Both the position numbers and the translations under genes were made by a program. The notes below the pieces were generated by a model. The model was not told the DNA's origin, did no database searches, and worked only from the letters and a program-made list of their open reading frames with translations. This document shows positions 54,023 through 64,000 of a DNA stretch of 64,000 bases, piece by piece. The DNA comes from Actinocrispum wychmicini (GTDB lineage: Bacteria > Actinomycetota > Actinomycetes > Mycobacteriales > Pseudonocardiaceae): contig NZ_SLWS01000001.1 of assembly GCF_004345645.1 (NCBI RefSeq), positions 186,001 through 250,000 of the forward strand, in the 5' to 3' direction. How positions within the stretch are numbered: the stretch's first letter is position 1; every line of letters begins with the position of its first letter.

Positions 54023-55387
54023 GTGAGCCGGGTGGATGCCGAGTTGCGAACGCTCGCCGGCTGGGGACGGACCGCGCCGAGCACCGCACGAGTCATGGTC
54101 CCGTCGAACGTCACCGAGGTCCGTGAAGCGCTGCGGGACGTGGACGAACGCGGTGTGATCGCGCGTGGTCTCGGCCGCGCGTACGGCGATCCCGCGCAGA
54201 ACGCGGGCGGCCTCGTGCTGGACATCACCGGCCTGAACCGGATCCATTCGATCGACGCGGACGCGGCCACGGTCGACACGGACGCCGGCGTGAGCCTGGA
54301 CACCCTGATGCGACGGCTGTTGCCGTTCGGACTGTGGCTGCCGGTGCTGCCGGGCACCCGCCAGGTCACGGTCGGCGGGGCGATCAGCGCGGACATCCAC
54401 GGCAAGGCGCACCACGTGGAAGGCAGCTTCTGCGAGCACGTCCAGTCGATGGACCTGGTCACCGCGGACGGCGAGGTGCACACGCTCACCCCGGACGGGC
54501 CCGAGGCGGAACTGTTCTGGGCGACCGCGGGCGGCATGGGCCTGACCGGTGTGGTGGTGCGGGCGACGCTCCAGCTCAACCGGGTGGAGACCGCGTACTT
54601 CCTCGTCGACACCGACCAGATCGACAATCTCGACGACCTGATGGCCAAGCAGTCCGTTGACGACGAGAAGTACCTGGAGTCGGTGTCCTGGTTCGACTCG
54701 ACCACCACCGGTCCGCATCTCGGTCGCGGGACGCTGACCAGGGCGAATCATGCCACCCTCGACGACCTGCCGGGCAAGCTGAAGGCGAACCCGCTGAAGT
54801 TCGACGCGCCGCAGCTGGTGACCATCCCGAACATCGTCCCGCCGGGGATGTTGAACAAGTACACCGCGCGGATCTTCAACGAGCTGTGGTACCGCAAGTC
54901 GCCGACGAGGCAGGGCGCCGTCCAGAACATCACGATGTTCCTGCACCCGCTGGACGTCATGGGCGAGTGGAACCGGCTGTACGGCCCGCACGGCTTCCTG
55001 CAGTACCAGTACGTGATCCCGTTCGGCCGGGAGGACGCGGTCAAGCAGAGCGTCCGGATGATCGCCGAGTCCGGGCACGTGTCAGCGTTGAACGTGCTGA
55101 AGCGGTTCGGCGCCGGCAACCGCGCCCCGCTGTCGTTCCCGGCGCCGGGCTGGACGCTGGCCGTGGACATGCCAGCCAAACGGGGCCTCGGTGACCTGTG
55201 CACCGCGCTGGACGAGCTGGTGCTGGCCGCCGGTGGCCGGCTCTACCTGGCCAAGGAGTCGCGGACCACGGCCGAGGCGGTGCAACGGATGTACCCGCGG
55301 ATCGACGAGTGGCGCAAGGTCCGCGCCGCCGTCGACCCGCACGGAATCTTTGTTTCGGACATGGCCAGAAGGTTGAGGCTCACGTGA
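54023..55387 (+). CDS. dprE1: decaprenylphosphoryl-ribose oxidase DprE1
   Basis: 454 aa from GTG 54023. FAD-binding PCMH domain with RGLGRAYGDPAQNAGG, PVLPGTRQVTVGGAI and DIHGKAHHVEGSF (catalytic His). The substrate/inhibitor site reads GWTLAVDMPAKRGLG: Ala380 stands where M. tuberculosis has Cys387, the residue attacked by benzothiazinones. It oxidises decaprenyl-phosphoryl ribose to the 2-keto sugar at the outer face. Its stop overlaps the dprE2 start. Confidence 0.94.
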   Translation: MSRVDAELRTLAGWGRTAPSTARVMVPSNVTEVREALRDVDERGVIARGLGRAYGDPAQNAGGLVLDITGLNRIHSIDADAATVDTDAGVSLDTLMRRLLPFGLWLPVLPGTRQVTVGGAISADIHGKAHHVEGSFCEHVQSMDLVTADGEVHTLTPDGPEAELFWATAGGMGLTGVVVRATLQLNRVETAYFLVDTDQIDNLDDLMAKQSVDDEKYLESVSWFDSTTTGPHLGRGTLTRANHATLDDLPGKLKANPLKFDAPQLVTIPNIVPPGMLNKYTARIFNELWYRKSPTRQGAVQNITMFLHPLDVMGEWNRLYGPHGFLQYQYVIPFGREDAVKQSVRMIAESGHVSALNVLKRFGAGNRAPLSFPAPGWTLAVDMPAKRGLGDLCTALDELVLAAGGRLYLAKESRTTAEAVQRMYPRIDEWRKVRAAVDPHGIFVSDMARRLRLT

Positions 55388-56139
55388 TCGACGCAGTTGG
55401 CAGCCCCCAGTCCCTGCTGGTGCTCGGCGGCACGTCCGAGATCGGCCTGGCGGTCGCCGAGCAGTACGCCGGCAGGCGCCCGATGCGGATCACGTTGGCG
55501 GCCCGCCCGTCGGAACGGCTCGACGCGGCGGTGGAACGGCTTCGCAAGGCCGGTGCGACGGTGAGCACGGTCCCGTTCGACGCCCGCCAGCCGGACACCC
55601 ACACCGAGGTGATCGAGAAGGCGTTCGCCGACGGCGACATCGACCTGACGCTGGTGGCGTTCGGCGTGCTGGGCGACCAGGAGGAAGCCTGGACCAATGT
55701 GGACGTCGCCAGGGAGTTGGCCGAGGTCAACTACGTGGCCGCGGTGACCGTCGGCGTGCCTTTGGCCGAGCGGTTGCGCAAGCAGGGCCACGGCGTGATC
55801 GTGGCGCTGTCCTCGGCCGCGGGTGAGCGCGCGCGGCGGTCGAACTTCGTGTACGGCTCCACCAAAGCCGGTTTCGACGCGTTCTACACCGGCCTGACGT
55901 ACGCGTTGAAGCCGCACGGCGTGACCGTCAGCGTCATCCGGCCGGGCTTCGTGCGCACGAAGATGACCGACGGCCTCGACGCCGCCCCGCTGTCCCAGTC
56001 CGCCGAGCAGGTCGCGGACATCATCGTCAACACCGTGCGCAACCGCCGCGAACAGGCCTGGGCACCGGCCGCGATGCGACCGGTGATGACCGTCCTGCGG
56101 CACGTGCCGCGGGTGATCTTCCGCCGGCTGCCGTTCTAG
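55384..56139 (+). CDS. dprE2: decaprenylphosphoryl-keto-ribose reductase DprE2
   Basis: 251 aa from GTG 55384 (GTGA overlap with dprE1). SDR fold: VLGGTSEIGLAVAEQYA binds NADH, ALSSAAGERARRSNFVYGSTKAGF supplies the Tyr-xxx-Lys catalytic pair (YGSTK). It reduces the keto intermediate to decaprenylphosphoryl arabinose. The two genes form the epimerase. Confidence 0.94.
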   Translation: MIDAVGSPQSLLVLGGTSEIGLAVAEQYAGRRPMRITLAARPSERLDAAVERLRKAGATVSTVPFDARQPDTHTEVIEKAFADGDIDLTLVAFGVLGDQEEAWTNVDVARELAEVNYVAAVTVGVPLAERLRKQGHGVIVALSSAAGERARRSNFVYGSTKAGFDAFYTGLTYALKPHGVTVSVIRPGFVRTKMTDGLDAAPLSQSAEQVADIIVNTVRNRREQAWAPAAMRPVMTVLRHVPRVIFRRLPF

Positions 56140-57048
56140 GCCGGCAGGTAGACCGCCAGGCCGAGGCTGAGCACCCAGGCGAGTCCGAGGATCTGCAGTA
56201 CCCGGTCGCGCATCGCGATCTCCTCGGGTTCGCCGGCGGTGCCGCCGTCGACGTCCACCGCGTAGCGCAGCACGGCCAGCACGAACGGGATCATCGACAC
56301 GGACGACCACGTCGGGTGGTGGCCGAGGCGGATCTCGAACGCCCACAGGCCGTAGCTCATGATCAGCACGGCGGCCGAGGTGGCCCAGACGAACCGCAGG
56401 TAGCTCGGCGTGTACTTGGCCAGCGAGGCACGGATCTTCGCGCCGGTCCGCTCGAACAGCATGATCTCCGCGTACCGCTTGCCGGACACCATGAACAGCG
56501 AACCGAACCCGGTGACCAGCAGGAACCACTGGGACAGCGCGATACTGGTGGCCGCGCCGCCGGCGATCGAGCGGATCAGGAAGCCGGACGCGACGATGCA
56601 CAGGTCCAGCACGGTCTGGTGCTTCAGGCCGAAGCAGTAGCCGAGTTGGATGACCTCGTAGATCGCGATCACCAGCGCCAGCTGCCAGGTCGCGACCAGG
56701 GACAACCCGAGCGCGCCGAGGAACAGCACGATCGAGACGCCGTAGGCGAGCCGGACCGGCAGCACGCCCGCGGCGATCGGCCGGTGGCGTTTGGTCGGGT
56801 GCGCCCGGTCGGCCTCGACGTCCATCGCGTCGTTGACGAAGTACACCGCGGACGCCGCCAGGCAGAACGCCACGAACGCGACGGCCGCGTTCAGCAGCAC
56901 GTGCCCCTCGGTGATCTTGCTCGCGGTGAACGGCGCGGCGAACACCAGGACGTTCTTGACCCACTGGCGTGGCCTGGCGGTCCGGATGATCCCGGCCACC
57001 AGGCCGCCCCGCTTCTGGTTCACCTCGTCCTGCGGGACATCGGGCGAC

Positions 57049-57077
<29 letters not shown>
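56136..57077 (-). CDS. ubiA: decaprenylphosphoryl-5-phosphoribose synthase (UbiA type)
   Basis: 313 aa; ATG 57077 is used because GGAAGGAA lies upstream, although the frame extends further. Nine membrane segments and both Asp motifs, YFVNDAMDVEADRAHPTKRH (NDxxDxxxD) and GFLIRSIAGG, fit the UbiA prenyltransferase family and Rv3806c. It joins PRPP with decaprenyl phosphate. It overlaps the PAP2 gene by 29 bp and the dprE2 end by 4 bp. Confidence 0.93.
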
Positions 57078-58936
<1,859 letters not shown>

Positions 58937-58949
58937 TCACTCGTTCGGC

Positions 58950-59834
58950 CTAGCGCAGGGCCGGCAAGACCTCGGCGGCGATGTCCTCGACGAGCTGTTC
59001 GGATCCGGCGAACACGCCGTCGTGCCGGGGCCACGGCACCGTGACGTCGCTGAAGCCGAGCCGCTCGGCCTGGCCGAGCACGTCCCGGAAGTGCTCGACG
59101 CTGGTCAGGACGTTCGCCGGGGCGGCGTCCAGGTTCAGGTAGCGGTCGATCGTGCCCGGCGCGCGGCCCTCTGCCGCGAGCACGTCGTCGAACCGGCCGA
59201 CGGTCTCCGCCACCGACTCCCACCAGCTCGACATTTCGACCATGTCGGCGCGGTCGCCACCTGTGGTGACCCACCCGGCGCCGTAGCGGGCCGCGATCCG
59301 CATGGTCCGCGGACCGTTCGCGGCCACCACGAACGGCAGCCGCGGCTTCTGCACGCAGCCAGGCGCCATCCGGGCCTCGACGGCTTCGAAGTACTCGCCC
59401 TGCCAGGTTGTGCGGTCCTGGCGCAGCAACAGGTCGAGCAGCTCGACGAACTCCGCGAACCGGTCCGCCCGCTGCCTTGGCGGCATCGACCTGTCGCCCA
59501 TCACCTGGGTGTCGTAGCCGGTTCCGCCCGCGCCGACACCGAGGATGAACCGGCCGTCGGACACGTCGTCCATGGCGGTCAGCTCGCGGGCGAACGACAC
59601 CGGGTGCCGGAAGTTGGGGGTCGCGACCCAGGTACCGAGCCGGATCCGGCTGGTGACCATGGCGGCCGCGGTCAGCGTGGGAACGGCACCGAACCACGGG
59701 CCGTCGACCAGCGTGCGCCAGCCGAGGTGGTCGTAGGTCCACGCGTGGTGGAATCCGTACTCCTCAGCGGCCCGCCACTTCGGTTCCGCCACCCACCACC
59801 GGTGTTCGGGCAGGATTTCGATACCAACTCGCAC
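58950..59834 (-). CDS. LLM-class F420-dependent oxidoreductase
   Basis: 294 aa from GTG 59834 (VRVGIEILPEHRWW). TIM-barrel pattern with RLGTWVATPNFRHPVSFARE, LGVGAGGTGYDTQVMG and VAANGPRTMRIAARYGAGW, typical of luciferase-like enzymes using F420 rather than FMN. Substrate unknown. An AGGAGGAC element lies 18-25 bp upstream, so an earlier start is possible. Confidence 0.87.
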   Translation of the reverse strand: MRVGIEILPEHRWWVAEPKWRAAEEYGFHHAWTYDHLGWRTLVDGPWFGAVPTLTAAAMVTSRIRLGTWVATPNFRHPVSFARELTAMDDVSDGRFILGVGAGGTGYDTQVMGDRSMPPRQRADRFAEFVELLDLLLRQDRTTWQGEYFEAVEARMAPGCVQKPRLPFVVAANGPRTMRIAARYGAGWVTTGGDRADMVEMSSWWESVAETVGRFDDVLAAEGRAPGTIDRYLNLDAAPANVLTSVEHFRDVLGQAERLGFSDVTVPWPRHDGVFAGSEQLVEDIAAEVLPALR

Positions 59835-59964
59835 AGTGACCGACCGTATCGTGTCCTCCTGACGGCGCAACGCGCTACACCCAGAAAGGGGATCAAGTTT
59901 TCGATAACGGTCGGACACATGACCACGGTCACAGAGCCGCGAACGCCTGAGTTGATCGGGCAGG

Positions 59965-60780
59965 ATGAGACATGTGCGGAGACCAGGCCTGGTGGCGTCG
60001 GACGTGGACGGGACGCTGCTGGACGCCATGGAGCAGGTCAGCCAGCGGACCGCACGGGTGGCCGGCCGGGTGATCGCGTCCGGCACGCCGTTCGTCCTGG
60101 TCAGCGGTCGACCGCCGCGCTGGATCCCCCGGGTCGCGGACGCGGTCGGGCTCACCGGGTACGCCGTGTGCGCGAACGGGGCCGTCGTCTACGACATCGG
60201 CAACGACCGAGTGGTCAGCGCCCACACCCTGGATCCGGTAAAGCTCAACGACGTGGTGCACTCGTTGGAGCGGGCGATGCCAGGCATCCGGGTGGCCGCC
60301 GAGCACCCCGCGCCCGCGGGCTACCAGGGCACGCCGTTCCTCACCGAGCCGTCGTACGCCAACCCGTGGGGCGACGGCGAGAACAACATCGCGTCCCGCG
60401 CCGAGGTGCTCGGCCGGACCGCGGTGAAGCTGCTGGTCCGGCACGAGGGGATGACCAGCGGCGAGATGTCCAGGCTCGCGAACACGGTGCTGGACGACAG
60501 CGTCACGGTCACGTTCTCCACCAACCGCGGGCTGATCGAGATCTCGGCGCCCGGCGTCACCAAGGCGACCGGCCTGGCTGAGGCCGCCGCGCTGCTGTCG
60601 CTGGACGCGTCGAGCGTGATCGCGTTCGGGGACATGCCCAACGACGTCGAGATGCTCCGCTGGGCAGGACACGGCGTCGCCGTGGCCAACGCCCACGACG
60701 ACGTGCTCGCGGTGGCCGACGAGGTCACCGCGCCGAACACCGAGGACGGCGTGGCCCAGGTGCTGGAGCGCTGGTTTTAG
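59965..60780 (+). CDS. HAD-superfamily (Cof-type) phosphatase
   Basis: 271 aa. Motif I DVDGTLLDAMEQ, motif II VLVSGRPP, and motifs III/IV KATGLAEAAALLSLD and IAFGDMPNDVEML. Likely a sugar-phosphate or nucleotide phosphatase; a similar gene (Rv3813c) lies near glf in M. tuberculosis. It overlaps the end of the convergent DUF6541-like gene by 4 bp. Confidence 0.9.
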   Translation: MRHVRRPGLVASDVDGTLLDAMEQVSQRTARVAGRVIASGTPFVLVSGRPPRWIPRVADAVGLTGYAVCANGAVVYDIGNDRVVSAHTLDPVKLNDVVHSLERAMPGIRVAAEHPAPAGYQGTPFLTEPSYANPWGDGENNIASRAEVLGRTAVKLLVRHEGMTSGEMSRLANTVLDDSVTVTFSTNRGLIEISAPGVTKATGLAEAAALLSLDASSVIAFGDMPNDVEMLRWAGHGVAVANAHDDVLAVADEVTAPNTEDGVAQVLERWF

Positions 60781-62834
60781 CCGGCCGTGTCGGACATCCG
60801 CTGCAGGACGCTCCGGTCGAGCCGGTACACGTGCACGGCGCCCTGGTGGAACTCCTCGGTGAGGCCCGCGATGCCCTTCAGGTTCGCGAAACCGGACGGG
60901 AAGCTGAAGGACGGCGCGCCGACCCAGTTCTCCGGGCTGACCGGTGAGCCGATTCCCGGCGGCGACTCGTCCACGTAGACCCACGTGATGTTCAGGTCGA
61001 GGATCGACTTCCTGATCGTGGGATCCGTCGGGTACGTGTTGAACTTCTGCATCAGCTTGTAGGTGTACGGCACCCCGTACACACCCAGCGTGCTCAGGTT
61101 GACCACCGGGATCTTCTTCTCCACGTACAGGTACGTGGACCCGTCGTTGGCCGAGTTCATCACCCGCTCGCCCGGTCCGACCCGACCCGGAGCGGCCAGG
61201 AAGTCGAACGCCGCCTGGTCCTCCGCCGTGATCCGCCACAGGTCCGGCGCGCCATAGCGGGTGGCCAGGTAGCGCTCGTTGGTATCGGCGTACGTCCTGG
61301 CCGGGCCGGCCAGGTACGGGATCATGATCAGGGCCACCAGCGCCGCCGCCACCCAGCCGATCCGGGCGCGGCGCAGCGGTGGCCGGCGGGCCAGCCAGGC
61401 CGCGATCCACCGGGCGGTGAGCACCACGCCGAGCGCGGCCAGCACCGGGACCAGCAACGACTGGTGGCCCCTGATCCGCAGCATGGCGTTGTAGAAGAAC
61501 CCAGTCACGGACGTCTCGAAACCGGTGCCGGGGCTAAGGAAGGCGCCGAGCACGATGACCGACCACACCCCGTACGCCGCGACCGGACCGAACCCGCGTC
61601 GGGTCAGCAGGACCGCGGCGATGCCGAGCACCGCGAGGCCGAACGCCACCACCTGGCTGCGCCCGTCGTACGTGGGGATCCAGCCGGCGTAGGGCAGGCT
61701 GAACGTCTGCCCCAGCGCGTTCGGGAAGGTCAGCTTGCCGAAGTCAGGCGGCCAGGTGCTGGTGATTCCGGACGCCTTGAACGCCTGGATCAGGTACGGC
61801 GAGGCGACCACGGCCGTGGCCACGACGGCGGCGAGCAGCGAGAGCAGCTGTCCGCCCAGCCGGCGCAGGCCACCCCGGGTGAACGCCTCACCGATCCACC
61901 AGGCGACCAGCGTCACCCCCACGCTGGCCGCGGAGCTGGGATGGGCCGCGAAGACCCCGGCGCAGGCGACCCCGGCGGCGACCGCGGCCGGCCAGTCCCG
62001 CCGGCGCAGGGTCAGCAGCACGGCCACGACCCCGAGGAAGAGGGCGAGCGAGACCATGTTGGCGAGGATCCCGCCGGCCTCGGCCATGTGGATCTCCGGC
62101 GACTGCAGCCCGCCGACGACGATCACGGCCACACCCGAGCCGGCCACCGCCATGCCCTGGTTCACCCCGGCCCGGCGCAGCGCCACGTAGGCGAGCGCCG
62201 CTTCGGCCATGCCCAGGCCGACCGTGCACATCACGACGGTGATCGCGTTCAGCCCGACGATCGGGCTGCCCATGACGCCGCCGGTCACGGCCGCCAGCAG
62301 GTGCATGCCGGACGGGTAGAAGCTGGTCGGCTGGCCGGAGAGCACGTCGACCGGCATCAACTGCCAGGGAGCGCCGCGCCCGGAGTACTGGATGTAGGCG
62401 GTCAGCGCCGAGTGCCCGATCGTGTCGTGCTCCTGCGGCACCGCACCCAGCTCGTGCAGGCCGGACATCCACATGTGCAGGCTGTACGCGACACCGATCA
62501 GGGCGAGCACGACACCCACCGCGATCGTGACCCGCTGTGAGCGCGGGATCAACGGTCGGGCGTCGTCAGGTTGGCTCTGCCGGCCGCGTACCCAACGGAA
62601 GACACCGACCGCCACCAGCAGTGCGACGACGACACTGAGGCTCACCGGGCCGAACGGGATGCCGACGAGTCCGCAGAGGATCGCCGTGATCGCGGCCACA
62701 CCGATGGACGCCGCGGGGCCGGCACCGAGCACCCAGACGACCCGGCGTACCCGCAACGCGAACAGCAGGGCCGTCCCCGGCAGCACCGAGACGACGAGGG
62801 CGACCAGCAGCCCGGGAAGTGCGCCGATGGTCAT
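60777..62834 (-). CDS. large polytopic membrane protein, DUF6541-like
   Basis: 685 aa from ATG 62834; a GTG at 62861 would add nine residues. About 14 membrane helices are followed by a 200-residue extracytoplasmic C-terminal part (APGRVGPGERVMNSANDGST, LNITWVYVDESPPGIG). GT-C-like features include an early external loop with EHDTIGHSALTAYIQYSG and FYPSGMHLL. These suit a polyprenyl-phosphate-sugar-using transferase, but no family residue can be assigned with certainty. It is divergent from the DPM1-like gene, which could supply its donor. Confidence 0.72.
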   Translation of the reverse strand: MTIGALPGLLVALVVSVLPGTALLFALRVRRVVWVLGAGPAASIGVAAITAILCGLVGIPFGPVSLSVVVALLVAVGVFRWVRGRQSQPDDARPLIPRSQRVTIAVGVVLALIGVAYSLHMWMSGLHELGAVPQEHDTIGHSALTAYIQYSGRGAPWQLMPVDVLSGQPTSFYPSGMHLLAAVTGGVMGSPIVGLNAITVVMCTVGLGMAEAALAYVALRRAGVNQGMAVAGSGVAVIVVGGLQSPEIHMAEAGGILANMVSLALFLGVVAVLLTLRRRDWPAAVAAGVACAGVFAAHPSSAASVGVTLVAWWIGEAFTRGGLRRLGGQLLSLLAAVVATAVVASPYLIQAFKASGITSTWPPDFGKLTFPNALGQTFSLPYAGWIPTYDGRSQVVAFGLAVLGIAAVLLTRRGFGPVAAYGVWSVIVLGAFLSPGTGFETSVTGFFYNAMLRIRGHQSLLVPVLAALGVVLTARWIAAWLARRPPLRRARIGWVAAALVALIMIPYLAGPARTYADTNERYLATRYGAPDLWRITAEDQAAFDFLAAPGRVGPGERVMNSANDGSTYLYVEKKIPVVNLSTLGVYGVPYTYKLMQKFNTYPTDPTIRKSILDLNITWVYVDESPPGIGSPVSPENWVGAPSFSFPSGFANLKGIAGLTEEFHQGAVHVYRLDRSVLQRMSDTAG

Positions 62835-62992
62835 GAGACGCCTGCTGAGGGGTGTCCACACCGCATGCCACGGATCCTGTCAGACGGCGGTGACCACGGG
62901 CGGTGGGGGCATGTGTCCCCTCTGTCCATGTCATGGTCAGCTTGCCGGTACCCTGGCGTGGTCTCGCCGCCTGACCACTGGGGAAGGACCCA

Positions 62993-64000
62993 ATGGACCA
63001 CCCGCGCACCAGTTGCGAGCTGACGATCGTCATGCCCTGCCTCAACGAGGCAGAGACGCTGGCGACCTGCATCCGTAAGGCGCAGGGCTACCTGGAACGG
63101 TCCGGAGTGGACGGTGAGGTGCTGATCGCGGACAACGGCAGCACCGACGGATCCCAGGAGATCGCCCGTGGCCTGGGCGCACGCGTGGTCGACGTGGCGG
63201 CCAAGGGCTACGGCAACGCCCTGATGGGCGGTATCCGCGCGGCCCGCGGCACGTACGTGATCATGGGCGACGCGGACGACAGCTACGACTTCTCGTCGCT
63301 TGAGCCGTTCGTGGCGAAGCTGCGCGAGGGCTACGACCTGGTGATGGGCAACCGGTTCAAGGGCGGGATCGAGCCGGGCGCGATGCCCCCGCTGCACAAG
63401 TACCTGGGCAACCCGGTGCTGTCGTTCATCGGCAAGCTGTTCTTCAAGGCCCCGGTCACCGACTTCCACTGTGGACTGCGGGGCTTCCGCCGCGAGGCCA
63501 TCCTGCGGATCGGCCTGCACACCTCCGGCATGGAGTTCGCCAGCGAGATCGTGGTCAAGTCCTGCCTGTCCGGACTGCGCATCGCCGAAGTGCCCACCAC
63601 CCTGAAGAAGGACGGCCGCAGCCGGCCACCGCACCTGCGCAGCTGGCGCGACGGCTGGCGGCACCTGCGGTTCCTGCTCATCTACAGCCCCCGCTGGCTG
63701 TTCCTCTACCCCGGCCTCGCCGCCCTCGTTCTCGGCTTGGCCGCGACCCTGGCCCTGATGTTCGGCCCGATCGCGATCGGCGGTGTCGGGTTCGACGTCG
63801 CCACCATGCTCTACACCGCCGGCATCGCCGTCCTCGGCTACCAGGCCGTGCTGTTCTCCGTGATGGTGAAGCTGTTCGGCGCCCGGGAGCAACTGCTCCC
63901 GATGAGCCCCAGGTACAAGCAGCTGGTCGAACGGTTCACCGTCGAACGCGGGCTGGTCCTCGGCATGGTCATCTTCCTGGCCGGCATCGTGCTCGCCGTC
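62993..64000 (+). CDS. polyprenyl-phosphate glycosyltransferase, DPM1-like, cut at window end
   Basis: ATG 62993 behind GGGGAAGG; 336 residues visible, the end lies outside. GT2 fold with LTIVMPCLNEAETL, IADNGSTDGSQEI, IMGDADDSYDF (DxD metal site), DLVMGNRFKGGIEPGAMP and DFHCGLRGFRREAIL. Three membrane helices follow from residue about 240. It resembles enzymes that make polyprenyl-phosphate sugars for periplasmic transferases. Its neighbour 60777-62834 is a plausible user of the product. Confidence 0.88.
   Translation, partial: MDHPRTSCELTIVMPCLNEAETLATCIRKAQGYLERSGVDGEVLIADNGSTDGSQEIARGLGARVVDVAAKGYGNALMGGIRAARGTYVIMGDADDSYDFSSLEPFVAKLREGYDLVMGNRFKGGIEPGAMPPLHKYLGNPVLSFIGKLFFKAPVTDFHCGLRGFRREAILRIGLHTSGMEFASEIVVKSCLSGLRIAEVPTTLKKDGRSRPPHLRSWRDGWRHLRFLLIYSPRWLFLYPGLAALVLGLAATLALMFGPIAIGGVGFDVATMLYTAGIAVLGYQAVLFSVMVKLFGAREQLLPMSPRYKQLVERFTVERGLVLGMVIFLAGIVLAV

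Overview
The window is high-GC DNA from a filamentous, arabinogalactan-bearing actinomycete. I infer the Pseudonocardiaceae (Lentzea, Saccharothrix, Kibdelosporangium or Amycolatopsis type). The reasons are frequent GTG starts, many start/stop overlaps, mycobacterial-type galactan genes, the proteasome activator Bpa with its GQYL tail, sortase-E (LAXTG) surface proteins, a rodlin-like secreted protein and a class III lanthipeptide synthetase. The DprE/GlfT/Glf block and a DnaA-box cluster suggest, without proving, a position on the origin-proximal side of the chromosome.

Layout. 1-1850: an ArsR/DUF5937-like regulator (cut by the window edge) divergent from an MFS exporter. 1916-4124: a compact unit I could not assign to a known pathway: a 56-aa acidic peptide gene, a 38-bp perfect palindrome, an M29 aminopeptidase-like protein and an overlapping methyltransferase. 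It looks like a minimal peptide-modification (RiPP-like) operon. 4177-8846: a DGPF/ECF sigma pair, L-2-hydroxyglutarate oxidase and an LAXTG surface protein. 8996-9499: three exact DnaA boxes, a 15-codon ORF with a terminator, and three compact tRNA genes. 10054-14240: a spermidine/putrescine- or iron-type ABC importer. 14429-14647: an Arg-rich 17-codon leader with mutually exclusive hairpins and a terminator abutting tRNA-Arg(ACG), a candidate attenuator of a tRNA gene.

14754-32758: a GbsR/ABC exporter module, a DUF885 peptidase, a thioester (TQXA) surface protein, FUSC, a polyprenyl synthase, an NDT-NUDIX fusion with a methyltransferase, an HTH gene with an operator over its -10, a MarR/DHA2 exporter pair, a 5'-nucleotidase and another MarR. 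32780-40041: tRNA-Ser(TGA) followed by a poorly packed stretch with a truncated XRE-type regulator, a 29-bp palindrome, a methyltransferase, a rodlin-like protein, a tRNA-like fragment, a zinc peptidase and a decayed gmd (GDP-mannose dehydratase) pseudogene.

40718-64000: a region resembling the M. tuberculosis Rv3777-Rv3809 order: quinone oxidoreductase, class V aminotransferase-like protein, Bpa, Wzm/Wzt, GlfT1, GlfT2, GtrA, DprE1/DprE2, UbiA-type DPPR synthase, PAP2 phosphatase and Glf. Glf makes UDP-galactofuranose, GlfT1/GlfT2 build the galactan, Wzm/Wzt export it, and UbiA, PAP2, DprE1 and DprE2 make the arabinose donor DPA. A class III LanKC, an EamA exporter and a small conserved protein interrupt this block between glfT1 and glfT2. 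The right end holds a HAD phosphatase, a large DUF6541-type membrane protein and a DPM1-like glycosyltransferase cut by the window edge.
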